Of a DNA stretch of 32,749 nucleotides, positions 1 to 8,295 are shown one piece after another. The stretch's first letter is position 1; each line of letters opens with the position of its first letter. The notes beneath the pieces were generated by a model. That model was not told the origin of the DNA and did no database searches. It was given only the letters and a program-made list of their open reading frames with translations. Source of the stretch: Betaproteobacteria bacterium (lineage in GTDB: Bacteria > Pseudomonadota > Gammaproteobacteria > Burkholderiales > Burkholderiaceae_A); assembly GCA_016868255.1 (NCBI GenBank), contig VGHN01000015.1, positions 1 through 32,749 on the forward strand, written 5' to 3'. A program made the translations under genes and the position numbers.

Positions 1-214
1 TTCCTGGTGCCTCCTCGATCCAGACTGATGTCACGTTGATGGTCAGTTCGGGCAGTGACGTCGAGACAGCCACCAGCAACGTGCCCACCCAGAGTTTGCC
101 CCAGCCAGTCTTCTCGGCGAGTTCATCGCCATACTTGGCCAGGTTGATGCCCGCGAAGATCACACCGACCGCGCAGGCCAGAAAGACGCTTACCGCTACG
201 CCTAGAGTTTCCAT
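1..214 (-). CDS. Sodium/calcium exchanger family protein, N-terminal part (runs off window)
   Basis: Reading leftwards from ATG at 214-212, the frame stays open to the window edge (71 codons). It encodes an N-terminal hydrophobic helix, then a segment with GDELAEKTGWG and, near residues 48-62, VGTLLVAVSTSLPEL. The STSLPEL stretch matches the first alpha-repeat of the Na+/Ca2+ exchanger superfamily, whose conserved acidic residue helps bind the cation. The expected product is an inner-membrane cation antiporter of about 10 helices, of which only the first one and a half are visible. The start is supported by AAGGA five bases upstream on the minus strand. The gene lies downstream of fadD with a 155-bp gap that holds a possible promoter and an inverted repeat, so it is probably transcribed separately. 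The family call is fairly firm; the transported ion cannot be read from this fragment. Confidence 0.72.
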   Translation of the reverse strand, partial: METLGVAVSVFLACAVGVIFAGINLAKYGDELAEKTGWGKLWVGTLLVAVSTSLPELTINVTSVWIEEAPG

Positions 215-313
215 GAGAGTCCTTAATAGTTATGAGTGTATGGCCGCCGAATGGCGCACCTCCTGCGTGGACTCTATCTCAGAGGAGAGGGAACTTCAAG
301 CGCGACTCGCCCT

Positions 314-341
314 AAAATAATTTGCACAAATTATTGATCAA
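314..341 (-). promoter_or_regulatory. Possible promoter of the exchanger gene with an inverted repeat in its spacer
   Basis: On the minus strand TTGATC (341-336) and TATTTT (319-314) are separated by 16 bp and could be -35 and -10 elements. The spacer is almost filled by an AT-rich inverted repeat with perfect 9-bp arms, AATAATTTG (316-324) and CAAATTATT (327-335), around a 2-bp centre. This is a typical place for a repressor or MerR-type operator, but the same sequence could also be a weak terminator hairpin for fadD. The leader to the ATG at 214 would be about 90 nt. Confidence 0.35.
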
Positions 342-369
342 ATATATTTTTCCGACGGCCCCGGCCGGT

Positions 370-1992
370 TTAATGCCCGCCAAGCTCACGCTTTAGGATC
401 TTCCCCACTGAGGACTTGGGCAGGGACTCAAGGAAGATGATCTTCTTGGGGCACTTATAACCGGCCAGCCGGGCCCGGCAGTGCTCGAAGAGGTCGGCTT
501 TTGAGACCTCTTTCCGTTTAACGGCGTAGAGCCAGACCGCTTCTCCGGAGTTGGGGTCGGGGTGCCCCACCACCGCACATTCTTGAATAGACGGGTGGAG
601 TTGCACCTGCTGCTCAACCTCGGAGGGGTAAACGTTGTAGCCGCTGACCAAGATCATCTCCTTCTTTCGGTCGACGATCTTCAGGCAGCCGTCCTCCAGT
701 ATCTGGCCCAAATCGCCGGTTCGGAAAAAGCCGTCCGAGGTGAAAAACTCTCGCGATTCATCTGGCTTGCCCCAGTAGCCTTTCATGACCTGTGGGCCGC
801 GCACGGCAATCTCGCCAATGGAGCCCTTGGGCAGCGGCTCGTGCCGGTCATCAAGGATTCGGATCTCGGTGTCTCGAAGCGGACGACCGACATGGCCCAG
901 GTATCCCGGGGCATCTAAGGGTGTGGCACTGACCACTGGGCTGGTCTCGGAGAGGCCATAGCCTTCGAGAAGGGGCTTGCCAGTGCAGGCCTGCCAGCGC
1001 TCGGCCACCGACTGGCTTACGGCCATGCCACCACCCAAGGCCACGCGCAAGTCTGGAAACTGCACCTTCTTCCAGTTGGGTTGCGACATCAAGGCGTTGA
1101 AAAGGGTACTCACGCCAGGGAAGAGATGGATCGGCTCCTTCTGCAAGGTGGATGTAAACCCCTTGAAGTCCCTTGGGTTGGGAATAAGCAGGCCTTTGAA
1201 TCCAAGCCGTGCGGACATGAAAAAACAGACTGTCAGCGCGAAGATATGAAATAGCGGGAGGGCGCAGACCATCACGAACTGGCTGCCCTGCTTTGGGGGG
1301 TCTTGTAAGGCAGGGGCGAGCAACTCGCTGGCCTGCTCGAGATTGGCAACGATATTGGAGTGGCTGAGCATGGCGGCCTTTGAGGACCCGGTGGTGCCGC
1401 CTGTGTATTGGAGCAGGGCAAGGTCGTCGGGTGACCGCTTGGGGCGACCATAGCCGAGGTGGGTCCCAATGGCCATGGCAGAGCGATAGCCCACCAAGCG
1501 TGTATCGCCATAGTTCGCCCTTGGAACTTGGCGCTTGATATGCCGCACAACGGCCGTGACGAGTCGACCCTTGGCGCCGAGTTCGTCGCCCACGGCGCTG
1601 CGAATGATGATTTGGACCTGCGTGCCGGGCAGCGCTTCGGCCAGACAACGGCCAAAGTTCTCTAAGACAATTACCGCGCGCGCGCCGCAATCCTTGAGTT
1701 GATGAGAGAGCTCTCGGCTGCTGAGAAGGGGGCTCATCTCGACAAGCACGAGTCCGGCTCGAATGACACCCGCAATTGCGATCGGATGCTGCGGCAGGTT
1801 GGGCATCATCACAGCCACTCGGTCTGGGTATTGAAGTCCGAGGCCTTGAAGGTAGGCCGCAAGATGCCGTGATTTGGCCTCCAGCGACTCGAATGAGCAA
1901 TCCGCCCCCATGCATCGATTCGCGGTGGCATGGGCATGCGCACCGAAACTCGACTCGAGGAGTTCTACGAGGGTCTGATGGACAACGGGCAT
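370..1992 (-). CDS. fadD: Long-chain-fatty-acid-CoA ligase (FadD-like AMP-forming synthetase)
   Basis: This 540-residue protein is a full-length member of the ANL adenylate-forming family. Visible motifs in order are the P-loop-like YTGGTTGSSK near residue 196, EGYGLSETSP near 345, the FRTGDLG motif near 435, the hinge-region YNVYPSEVEQ, and a C-terminal PKSSVGKILKREL whose first invariant lysine after the glycine is the usual catalytic lysine. The family activates fatty acids to acyl-AMP and then acyl-CoA at the inner membrane face, feeding beta-oxidation or lipid synthesis. Length and motifs fit FadD better than short- or medium-chain synthetases, but chain length cannot be set from sequence alone. 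It is divergent from apaG with a 71-bp gap. I see neither a Shine-Dalgarno sequence nor a strong -10 directly upstream of the ATG at 1992. Confidence 0.88.
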   Translation of the reverse strand: MPVVHQTLVELLESSFGAHAHATANRCMGADCSFESLEAKSRHLAAYLQGLGLQYPDRVAVMMPNLPQHPIAIAGVIRAGLVLVEMSPLLSSRELSHQLKDCGARAVIVLENFGRCLAEALPGTQVQIIIRSAVGDELGAKGRLVTAVVRHIKRQVPRANYGDTRLVGYRSAMAIGTHLGYGRPKRSPDDLALLQYTGGTTGSSKAAMLSHSNIVANLEQASELLAPALQDPPKQGSQFVMVCALPLFHIFALTVCFFMSARLGFKGLLIPNPRDFKGFTSTLQKEPIHLFPGVSTLFNALMSQPNWKKVQFPDLRVALGGGMAVSQSVAERWQACTGKPLLEGYGLSETSPVVSATPLDAPGYLGHVGRPLRDTEIRILDDRHEPLPKGSIGEIAVRGPQVMKGYWGKPDESREFFTSDGFFRTGDLGQILEDGCLKIVDRKKEMILVSGYNVYPSEVEQQVQLHPSIQECAVVGHPDPNSGEAVWLYAVKRKEVSKADLFEHCRARLAGYKCPKKIIFLESLPKSSVGKILKRELGGH

Positions 1993-2047
1993 GGAGAGAA
2001 AGTTTGTCGTTGCGCAGGGAAATGCCGCAATTTGCAGATAGGCATCC

Positions 2048-2056
2048 TGTTACAGT
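2048..2056 (+). promoter_or_regulatory. Extended -10 promoter of apaG (leaderless geometry)
   Basis: TGtTACAGT is an extended -10 element (TG, one base, then a 4/6 match to TATAAT). It ends seven bases before the apaG ATG at 2064, so transcription would start at or next to the A of the start codon. There is no Shine-Dalgarno sequence. No good -35 is visible, which is common for extended -10 promoters. Confidence 0.5.
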
Positions 2057-2063
2057 ACGTGAC

Positions 2064-2465
2064 ATGTCAAAAAAATGCTTTGAAATCACCGTTGAGACTC
2101 GGTATTTACCGGAAGATTCCAACCCGGCCCAATCCCAGTTCTGTTTCGCCTACTTTGTCACCATCAAGAACTCTGGGGAGGTGGGCGCGCAACTCGTGGC
2201 CCGCCACTGGGTGATCGAGGATGCAGCAGGCAGTCGGCAGGAAGTGCGTGGTCTTGGTGTGGTCGGCCAGCAGCCCTTTCTGAGTCCGGGCGAGGTCTTC
2301 CGATACAACAGCGGCACTCGCATCTCGAGTCCCCTTGGAAGTATGCACGGCACTTATATCTGCGTGAGCGATGACGCAGAAGTTTTCGAGGCTGCCATTC
2401 CCGCGTTCTCCCTCCGAGTCGACGCTGCGGAGCTTGGCGCAGACCTCTCTGCAATGCTCCACTGA
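2064..2465 (+). CDS. apaG: ApaG domain protein
   Basis: The 133-residue product matches ApaG from end to end. It is a small single beta-sandwich protein with the family stretches VETRYLPEDSNP near the N terminus, FAYFVTIKNSG, LVARHWVIEDA, and a C-terminal half with PGEVFRYNSGT, SSPLGSMHGTY and IPAFSLR. ApaG proteins have been linked to Co2+/Mg2+ resistance and are related to a domain of some F-box proteins; the biochemical role is not settled. The reading frame is open well upstream (to about 1776), but that part is antisense to fadD and unlike ApaG. The ATG at 2064 matches the family start and sits seven bases after an extended -10, implying a leaderless message. The MATE gene follows directly. 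Confidence 0.93.
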   Translation: MSKKCFEITVETRYLPEDSNPAQSQFCFAYFVTIKNSGEVGAQLVARHWVIEDAAGSRQEVRGLGVVGQQPFLSPGEVFRYNSGTRISSPLGSMHGTYICVSDDAEVFEAAIPAFSLRVDAAELGADLSAMLH

Positions 2466-2469
2466 CTCT

Positions 2470-3900
2470 TTGCAAAGTTCGAGGTTAGTCTCGCTGCCGG
2501 CCCAGGCGATCGGGCCGGATGGTCGCGCCCACGTTGACCTCGCAGCCATCCTTAAGCTCGCCTTCCCCTTGTTCTTGCATGCGGGCCTTCAGGCGGCACT
2601 GAACCTCACCGACACTTGGTTTATTGGCCGGATCTCCGTCGACGCGCTTGCCGGTGTCGGCGGTGTCTTTTGGCTAATCCTCGGCCTCTTGCTTTTGATC
2701 ACTGGAATGGGGATGGGCGTGCAGACGCTCGCCGCTCAGGCGTATGGCGCTGGCCGCTTCAAGCGAGCCGCACAGGCAGTTTGGTCGGGTTTGTGGCTCG
2801 CACTCTTCACCCTACTGCCGTTCATGGCGCTCTCTATCTGGGGGCAGGATGGCGTTGCTCTTCTCGGGTTGCCTCCAGCTGCAACACTCGCCGCACAGGA
2901 CTACTGGCTTCCTCGCTTTCTCGGCGGACCAGTCGCTGTGGCCTTGACAGTGGTTCTCTCATTCTTTCTTGGAATTGGGCATGTGGCCATCGCCCTGAAA
3001 ATCAATATCCTCGTGGCTTGCCTGAATGCGATCTTCAATGCCTACTTTGTGTGGGTTTTGGATCTCGGGGTGGCGGGCGTGTCCTGGGCGACGACTGCTT
3101 CGATTTCGATTGGCTTGATTGCCGCTTTGTTCCTGTTTCTCGGGCATCGCTATCGCCATCGATACTGGAGCCGCCGAGTCAGGGCTTTTGATCTCCGTCG
3201 GATTGGGTTCTTGGTGGGTTTCGGATTTCCGATTGGCCTCTCGATTGCCTTTGATGTCCTGGGTCTGGCTGCATTTCAGGCCATGCTCGCTCGGTTGGGC
3301 AGTGTGGAGGGCGCGGCCACACAGGTCGTGATGATGTTGACCTCTGTGGCCTATATGCCAGCGGTCGGTCTTGGCAAGGCAGGCACAACGCTCGTGGGGC
3401 AGTCGATTGGGGCGGGGAACCCCGATTGGGCCCGCCGCGTCGGAGGGCGTGTCATTGCCATCACGACGCTCTACATGCTCTGCGTGGGACTGGTTTTGTC
3501 CCTGGGTGCCCCACTCTGGATGTCTCTCTTTGTTCCATCGAGTGATCCCATGTCGGAGCAGGTTATCGCATTGGGAATCCAGTTGGCCTTTATCGCCGCC
3601 CTGTATCAACTCTCCGATGGCCTTCACATTGGATCTGTCTTTTGTTTGAGGGGGGCAGGCGACACCCGTGTGCCGGCCTTGCTTCTGCTGACCTTGTCCT
3701 GGGGGCTCTTCGTTCCATTGACGCATTTCATGGCTTTTGAGTCGGGTGGGGGCTGGGTGGATTGGATGCCCGGTCTTAATCTTGGTGCTGTGGGCGGTTG
3801 GTGGGCCGCGGTTATCTACATATCGCTCCTCGCACTCGTCTTGGGTGGCCGTTGGTTCATGGGCTCGTGGAAGAGATTGGGATACCAGGGGGCGGCCTAA
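2470..3900 (+). CDS. MATE family multidrug efflux transporter
   Basis: About 476 residues with roughly twelve hydrophobic segments, the size and pattern of the MATE/NorM family (Na+- or H+-driven export of cationic drugs at the inner membrane). The first transmembrane block carries AFPLFLHAGLQAALNLTDTW, where MATE proteins have the P...D.T motif, followed by AAQAYGAG, another family hallmark. The second half repeats the pattern with VGQSIGAGN. The start is uncertain. The frame is open back to ATG 2371, but that would overlap apaG by 95 bp with sequence unlike a MATE N terminus. I use TTG at 2470, just after the apaG stop, although no clear Shine-Dalgarno sequence precedes it. Coupling to apaG translation is plausible. 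The substrate is unknown. Confidence 0.87.
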   Translation: MQSSRLVSLPAQAIGPDGRAHVDLAAILKLAFPLFLHAGLQAALNLTDTWFIGRISVDALAGVGGVFWLILGLLLLITGMGMGVQTLAAQAYGAGRFKRAAQAVWSGLWLALFTLLPFMALSIWGQDGVALLGLPPAATLAAQDYWLPRFLGGPVAVALTVVLSFFLGIGHVAIALKINILVACLNAIFNAYFVWVLDLGVAGVSWATTASISIGLIAALFLFLGHRYRHRYWSRRVRAFDLRRIGFLVGFGFPIGLSIAFDVLGLAAFQAMLARLGSVEGAATQVVMMLTSVAYMPAVGLGKAGTTLVGQSIGAGNPDWARRVGGRVIAITTLYMLCVGLVLSLGAPLWMSLFVPSSDPMSEQVIALGIQLAFIAALYQLSDGLHIGSVFCLRGAGDTRVPALLLLTLSWGLFVPLTHFMAFESGGGWVDWMPGLNLGAVGGWWAAVIYISLLALVLGGRWFMGSWKRLGYQGAA

Positions 3901-3913
3901 GCGGCCTGAGCGA

Positions 3914-4870
3914 ATGGGATTTTCTCTCATTGATCAGGCGCTCGGGCACATCCAGACCATCTGGCCGGCCATTGCGTGCCGGGTTCATACCAGCCCCGCA
4001 AGGCCAATCGAAGTTCATCGGCTGCGAATGGATACGCCGGATGGTGATTTTGTGGATTTCGATTGGCGCTGGTCAATAAAAACGGATTCACCCACGCTTG
4101 TTTTATTCCATGGGCTTGAGGGGAGTTCTGCGAGTCATTATGCGGCGGCCCTCTCTAGAGCGGCCCATCGGCTCGGCTGGAATTTCGTGGTCCCGCATTT
4201 CCGAGGCTGCTCGGGGGAAATGAATCGGTCACCCCGTGCGTACCATGCGGGCGATTACCGCGAGATCGATTGGATGCTTGCACAGGTTCGGCTCCAGTGC
4301 CCCACTTCACCCATCTTCGCCGTTGGAGTCTCTCTCGGCGGCAATGCACTCTGCTGTTGGGCGGGAGAGAAGGGCGCAGCGGCGAAGTCTCTGGTGGAGT
4401 CCCTCGCCTTTGTTTCCGCCCCGATTGATTTGTCGGCATGTGGGGACGCCATCGACCAGGGCCTCAACCGACGCATCTACGGGCGAATGTTTCTCAGAAC
4501 CATGAAGCAAAAGGCCCGACTCAAATGGAAACAGTTCCCCAGGCTTTTCGACCTAGAGAAAGTAATGTCGGCCAAGACGATTCGAGCGTTTGACGATGCG
4601 TTTACCGCTCCGCTGCATGGCTTTGGAACGGTGGAGCATTATTGGCAGACCGCCTCGGCCATCCAATTTATTTCAACAATTAGGTTGCCGTGCCTATTCC
4701 TGAATGCGCGGAATGACCCTCTGGTGCCGATACTCGGAGTAGAGAAGGCAAAGCGAACCCACGAAGGAGTCGATAAGATCGAGTTCCAAACGCCAGAGTT
4801 TGGTGGGCATGTTGGGTTCGATGACCGCTTCTTCTATGCAATCTGCGATTGGTTGGCCTCGAAGAGGTGA
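3914..4870 (+). CDS. Alpha/beta hydrolase of the YheT type
   Basis: A 318-residue alpha/beta hydrolase. After about 65 residues comes LVLFHGLEGSSASHY with the HG oxyanion motif, then VVPHFRGCSGEMNRSPRAYH, which is characteristic of the YheT/AB-hydrolase-4 group. The nucleophile serine is in VGVSLGGN, the acid in LNARNDPLVP, and the histidine in GGHVGF near the C terminus, so the catalytic triad is intact. The family is poorly characterised; members act as esterases or lipases on unknown substrates. The ATG at 3914 is 14 bp after the MATE stop, suggesting one transcript. The Shine-Dalgarno is weak. The reading frame extends upstream into the MATE gene, but those residues do not look like the family. 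Confidence 0.88.
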   Translation: MGFSLIDQALGHIQTIWPAIACRVHTSPARPIEVHRLRMDTPDGDFVDFDWRWSIKTDSPTLVLFHGLEGSSASHYAAALSRAAHRLGWNFVVPHFRGCSGEMNRSPRAYHAGDYREIDWMLAQVRLQCPTSPIFAVGVSLGGNALCCWAGEKGAAAKSLVESLAFVSAPIDLSACGDAIDQGLNRRIYGRMFLRTMKQKARLKWKQFPRLFDLEKVMSAKTIRAFDDAFTAPLHGFGTVEHYWQTASAIQFISTIRLPCLFLNARNDPLVPILGVEKAKRTHEGVDKIEFQTPEFGGHVGFDDRFFYAICDWLASKR

Positions 4871-4918
4871 GTTTTTTCTTGCATCCGAGCCCCGCACATC
4901 GATCAATCAATATTTCTT

Positions 4919-4925
4919 TAAGGGA
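4919..4925 (+). promoter_or_regulatory. Shine-Dalgarno sequence setting the GTG start of the oxidoreductase
   Basis: AAGGGAG lies six bases before GTG at 4932 and decides this non-ATG start. It shows that this organism uses classical Shine-Dalgarno initiation alongside the apparently leaderless genes. Confidence 0.7.
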
Positions 4926-4931
4926 GTTTGA

Positions 4932-6281
4932 GTGAGCCTCTATCAAGGACTGTTGCAGCGTGCCGCAGAAGGACGCCCTATCCGCGTGGGGCTCATTGGG
5001 GCAGGCAAGTTTGGCTCCATGTACCTCTCTCAGATTCCCAGGACCCCGGGCGTGCATTTGGTTGGAATTGCAGACGTCAATCCAGTGGCTGCTCGGGCCA
5101 ATCTCACCCGCGTGGGCTGGGAGCCATCGCGTCTTGCGGCAACCTCCTTCGCCGAAGCCTTAAAGACCGGGCAGACCTTCATTACAGAACGGGTGGAGGC
5201 TCTGTTGGCCTGTCCGGAGATTGAGATTGTTGTGGAATGCACGGGGCATCCGATTGCGGCGGTGGACCACATCCTTGCCGCATTTGCCAGCGGAAAGGAT
5301 GTGGTGAATGTCACCGTTGAGGCCGATGCGTTCTGCGGACCGCTGTTGGCCACTCGGGCCAAGGCGAGCGGGCGAATCTATTCACTGGCCTACGGCGATC
5401 AGCCCGCCATGATTTGTGACTTGGTTGACTGGGCCCGAACCTGCGGCTTTCCCGTTGTCGCTGCCGGTCGCGGTCACAAGTGGCTTCCGCATTTCGCGCA
5501 GTCAACGCCCGATACCGTTTGGGATAACTGGGGCCTGAGTCCTGCGCAGGCGGAACGGGGCGGGCTCAATCCAAAGATGTTCAATAGTTTTCTCGATGGA
5601 TCGAAACCCTCGATTGAATCCACAGCAGTCGCGAATGCAACGGGCTTGGGAGTGCCGAGCAATGGTCTACAGTACCCGCCAGCCAGCATCGAAGACATCC
5701 CCTATGTCACCCGGCCCATCGCCGAAGGCGGATGCCTCGAGCGCAAGGGCATGGTCGAGGTTATTTCTTCGTTGGAGAGAGATGGTCGAAGCATTCCCTA
5801 CGAGATTCGCATGGGCGTGTGGGTCACCGTAGAGGGCGAGACGGAATACATACGTAACTGCTTTGAGGAATACAAAGCCCATACGGATCCATCGGGCCGC
5901 TATTTCACCCTCTATAAGCGTTGGCACCTCATTGGCCTTGAGGTGGGCCAGTCTGTGGCGTCCGTCGCTCTCCGACGCGAACCCACTGGCTGCCCGATTG
6001 CATGGAATGCCGACGTCGCAGCGACCGCCAAACGAGACCTTCGCGAGGGTGAGACCCTGGATGGAGAGGGCGGCTATAAAGTTTGGGGCAAGCTCACCCC
6101 GGCCAAAGAGTCTGCGGAGAAGTCTTTCCTGCCGCTTGGTCTGGCCCACGGCATTCGGCTGGTCCGTCCTGTCCGAGCGGGTCAGGCACTCACATGGGCA
6201 GATGTGGAACGGGTTCCCTCTAACGCGCTGCGTCTTCGTGAGGAGATGGTTCGGGAGTGTGCGCCGGGCGGGTTGGGCTAG
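4932..6281 (+). CDS. NAD(P)-dependent oxidoreductase with C-terminal SAF domain (homoserine-dehydrogenase-like)
   Basis: A 449-residue protein starting at GTG, with a good AAGGGAG upstream. Residues 18-30 hold the Rossmann motif RVGLIGAGKFGSM, followed by a strand ending in GIADVNP, so an NAD(P)-binding domain is clear. EIVVECTGHP and DVVNVTVEADAFCG resemble the homoserine dehydrogenase/Gfo-Idh fold. The C-terminal part (about 370-440) resembles a SAF domain (RDLREGETLDGEG, then HGIRLVRPVRAGQALTWADV), as in sialic acid synthase and FlgA-like proteins. This architecture matches predicted 'homoserine dehydrogenases with SAF domain'; several are thought to act on sugar acids, but the true substrate cannot be inferred here. 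It is convergent with the LON-domain gene and shares CTAG as both stops. Confidence 0.83.
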   Translation: MSLYQGLLQRAAEGRPIRVGLIGAGKFGSMYLSQIPRTPGVHLVGIADVNPVAARANLTRVGWEPSRLAATSFAEALKTGQTFITERVEALLACPEIEIVVECTGHPIAAVDHILAAFASGKDVVNVTVEADAFCGPLLATRAKASGRIYSLAYGDQPAMICDLVDWARTCGFPVVAAGRGHKWLPHFAQSTPDTVWDNWGLSPAQAERGGLNPKMFNSFLDGSKPSIESTAVANATGLGVPSNGLQYPPASIEDIPYVTRPIAEGGCLERKGMVEVISSLERDGRSIPYEIRMGVWVTVEGETEYIRNCFEEYKAHTDPSGRYFTLYKRWHLIGLEVGQSVASVALRREPTGCPIAWNADVAATAKRDLREGETLDGEGGYKVWGKLTPAKESAEKSFLPLGLAHGIRLVRPVRAGQALTWADVERVPSNALRLREEMVRECAPGGLG

Positions 6282-6916
6282 GCCACGAGTTCGTCAAGCC
6301 AGCGATTGATCGTATCGAGTCGCGCTCGGGGGTTTCGCTCCATTAGAAGTGACTGTTTCTCGCCGGCGGGAAGGGGCAGTATCTCGGCCCAACGATTGGC
6401 CACCCAACCACATTCATCGAGGCGATGGGGCCGTAAAAATGGCATCTGATCCTCCTGGACCCCTTGTCGCTGCAATTCTGCAATTAGCGCACCCAACTTA
6501 GAGCAAGCCAAAGAATCGCTCTCATCGATTGGCTCTGGGGGATCGGGCTCGAGGTCAATCACGCGGGCCATCCATAGGCCGGCGGTTGCCCGCTCACTCG
6601 ACTCGATCCGAACCCGCTGTCCACCGCGGCAACGGATGTAGACCAAGCCAGGCCCGGGCTCCTGGTGCTGAAGAACCTCCACCAATGTCGCAACCTGAAT
6701 AAACTTCTCGAGTTGGTTGGGTCGATTCATCTCTGAACCCTCGAGGAGGGAGACGATGGCGAATTGAAGCTCGCCTTTCATCACGCGCCGAATCATGCTG
6801 AGGTAGCGCACCTCGAAGAGCTGAAGGGCCATGAGCCCGTCCGGAAAGAGCGGGCTGCGAAGAGGGAAGAGGGCCACCTCGCGAGTCGCCTCGCGAGTGG
6901 GAGTGATGTCCTTCAT
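6278..6916 (-). CDS. LON peptidase substrate-binding domain protein
   Basis: A 212-residue protein consisting of the N-terminal LON substrate-binding domain alone, with no ATPase or protease domain. Diagnostic stretches are VALFPLRSPLFPDGLMALQL, FEVRYLSMIRRVM and FAIVSLLEGSE, followed by a domain half with RVRIESSERATAGLWMA. Such stand-alone proteins are common in proteobacteria and have no established function; adaptor or regulatory roles are guesses. The gene follows rhlE on the minus strand with a 33-bp gap and may be co-transcribed. No Shine-Dalgarno is evident before the ATG at 6916. Its stop interlocks with that of the oxidoreductase. Confidence 0.86.
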   Translation of the reverse strand: MKDITPTREATREVALFPLRSPLFPDGLMALQLFEVRYLSMIRRVMKGELQFAIVSLLEGSEMNRPNQLEKFIQVATLVEVLQHQEPGPGLVYIRCRGGQRVRIESSERATAGLWMARVIDLEPDPPEPIDESDSLACSKLGALIAELQRQGVQEDQMPFLRPHRLDECGWVANRWAEILPLPAGEKQSLLMERNPRARLDTINRWLDELVA

Positions 6917-6949
6917 GCAATGAAACGAACGGCCATGGCCCTTGATACT

Positions 6950-8272
6950 CTAGTGCTTGGTATCTTTTCTCGGTGAGCGATTGGGTCGCGAACCGGCTGG
7001 TGCGCGCACCCGAGCGTTCCCACCAGGGCTTGCTGAAGCATGGGGCCTGCGGCCTGGACCCCCGGCCTTCCCTTGGGGGGCGCGGCCGCGCTTGGGAGCG
7101 CCCGTGCGCTTCATTCGAACGCCTTCCGGAAGAAGCCGCGTTCCAGTCAGTCGCTCAATTTGCAGTGCCAAGCCGATCTCACTCGGCTCACAGAGGGAGA
7201 CTGCAGTGCCGGCTCGTCCTGCCCGTCCGGTGCGACCAATACGATGAACGTAGGCCTCGGGAATATTGGGCAGGTCGTAGTTGAAGACGTGGCTGACTGA
7301 ATCGACATCGATTCCTCGGGCCGCGACATCGGTGGCCACCAAGACCCGAACTTTGCGTTGACGAAAAGCGTTGAGCGCCCGATCGCGTTGAGGCTGGGAC
7401 TTGTCACCATGAATCGAGACACTCTGATGCCCGAAACTGCGGACGAGCTTCTCGAGCTTGTCTGCGCCATGCTTTGTTCGGGTGAAAACGATTGCCTGCT
7501 CGATGGCATCGTCTGCGAGTAAATCAATGATGGTCTCTGGCTTCTTGCCAGGGTCGACCATGAGTAGGCTCTGTTCGATTTTCTCAACTGGACGGCTCTC
7601 TTGCGCGCACTCCACGTGAACCGGATCGGATAAGAAGCGATCGACGAGTCCACGAATCTCGCGGGGCATGGTGGCCGATAGAAGTATGGTCTGGCGTTTG
7701 GATGGAAGCCTTGCGAGCAGCGCCTCGATCGCGGGCAAGAAGCCGAGGTCCATCATCTGGTCGGCCTCATCAAGCACGACCATCTGGGTCTGGTCTAGGC
7801 GCACGTGCCGCGCATTGAGGTGGTCTTGGAGACGGCCTGGTGTGGCCACCAGAATGTCCACCCCAGGCGCGAGAGACTTGATCTGAGGCAGGGCCCTTGC
7901 ACCACCGACCACCAGGGCGCTCGAGAGCCTAGAGAATTTGCCGTAAGTCTGAATACTCCGGTGAATCTGCTGGGCCAATTCCCGGGTGGGGGCCAGGATG
8001 AGCGCCCGGCAGCTCTTAGGCATCCGAGGCGATGGGGACTTACCATGTGTTGCGCCTTGAGGGCTGCCGGCGGCTGCGGAAATGCGATGCAGCAGGGGCA
8101 GCACAAATGCAGCGGTTTTACCCGTGCCTGTCTGGGCCAGCCCGAGAACATCACGGCCTTCTGAGGCGTGCGGAATGACCTTGGCTTGAATGGATGTGGG
8201 TTGGGCATAGCCTTCTGCGGCGACAGCGCGCAGGATTGGCTCGGCAAGACCGAGCCCGGAGAATGACGACAT
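6950..8272 (-). CDS. rhlE: DEAD-box RNA helicase, RhlE-like
   Basis: A 440-residue DEAD-box helicase with all core motifs: Q motif (FSGLGLAEPILRAV...QPTSIQ), motif I AQTGTGKT, Ia PTRELAQQ, II DEAD, III SAT, then VFTRTKHGADKL, VATDVAARGIDV and HRIGRTGRAG. After the two RecA lobes comes a basic Gly/Pro/Arg-rich tail of about 70 residues (near GAPKRGRAPQGKAGGPGRRP), typical of RhlE, which remodels RNA in ribosome assembly and decay. I chose ATG at 8272 (MSSFSGLGL). The frame is open another 17 codons, but those overlap tRNA-Gly. The mature tRNA end is only 23 nt upstream, so the rhlE message may be released by tRNA processing. Confidence 0.92.
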   Translation of the reverse strand: MSSFSGLGLAEPILRAVAAEGYAQPTSIQAKVIPHASEGRDVLGLAQTGTGKTAAFVLPLLHRISAAAGSPQGATHGKSPSPRMPKSCRALILAPTRELAQQIHRSIQTYGKFSRLSSALVVGGARALPQIKSLAPGVDILVATPGRLQDHLNARHVRLDQTQMVVLDEADQMMDLGFLPAIEALLARLPSKRQTILLSATMPREIRGLVDRFLSDPVHVECAQESRPVEKIEQSLLMVDPGKKPETIIDLLADDAIEQAIVFTRTKHGADKLEKLVRSFGHQSVSIHGDKSQPQRDRALNAFRQRKVRVLVATDVAARGIDVDSVSHVFNYDLPNIPEAYVHRIGRTGRAGRAGTAVSLCEPSEIGLALQIERLTGTRLLPEGVRMKRTGAPKRGRAPQGKAGGPGRRPHASASPGGNARVRAPAGSRPNRSPRKDTKH

Positions 8273-8295
8273 TGGTTTTCTTTCGTACTGGACGA

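Noticed and set aside
36-320. A 94-codon plus-strand frame at the left edge
   Set aside because: It is antisense to the exchanger gene, which has a recognisable alpha-repeat and a Shine-Dalgarno sequence.
1776-2063. An upstream in-frame extension of apaG
   Set aside because: Antisense to fadD and unlike ApaG; the family start is at 2064, next to an extended -10.
851-2122. A 423-codon minus-strand frame inside and beyond fadD
   Set aside because: It is a shifted frame of fadD with an Arg/Ser/Pro-rich composition and no domain; the fadD frame has all family motifs.
2959-3930. A 323-codon minus-strand frame opposite the MATE gene
   Set aside because: Composition is His/Gln/Pro-rich and there are no motifs; it is the antisense of a long membrane-protein frame in GC-rich DNA.
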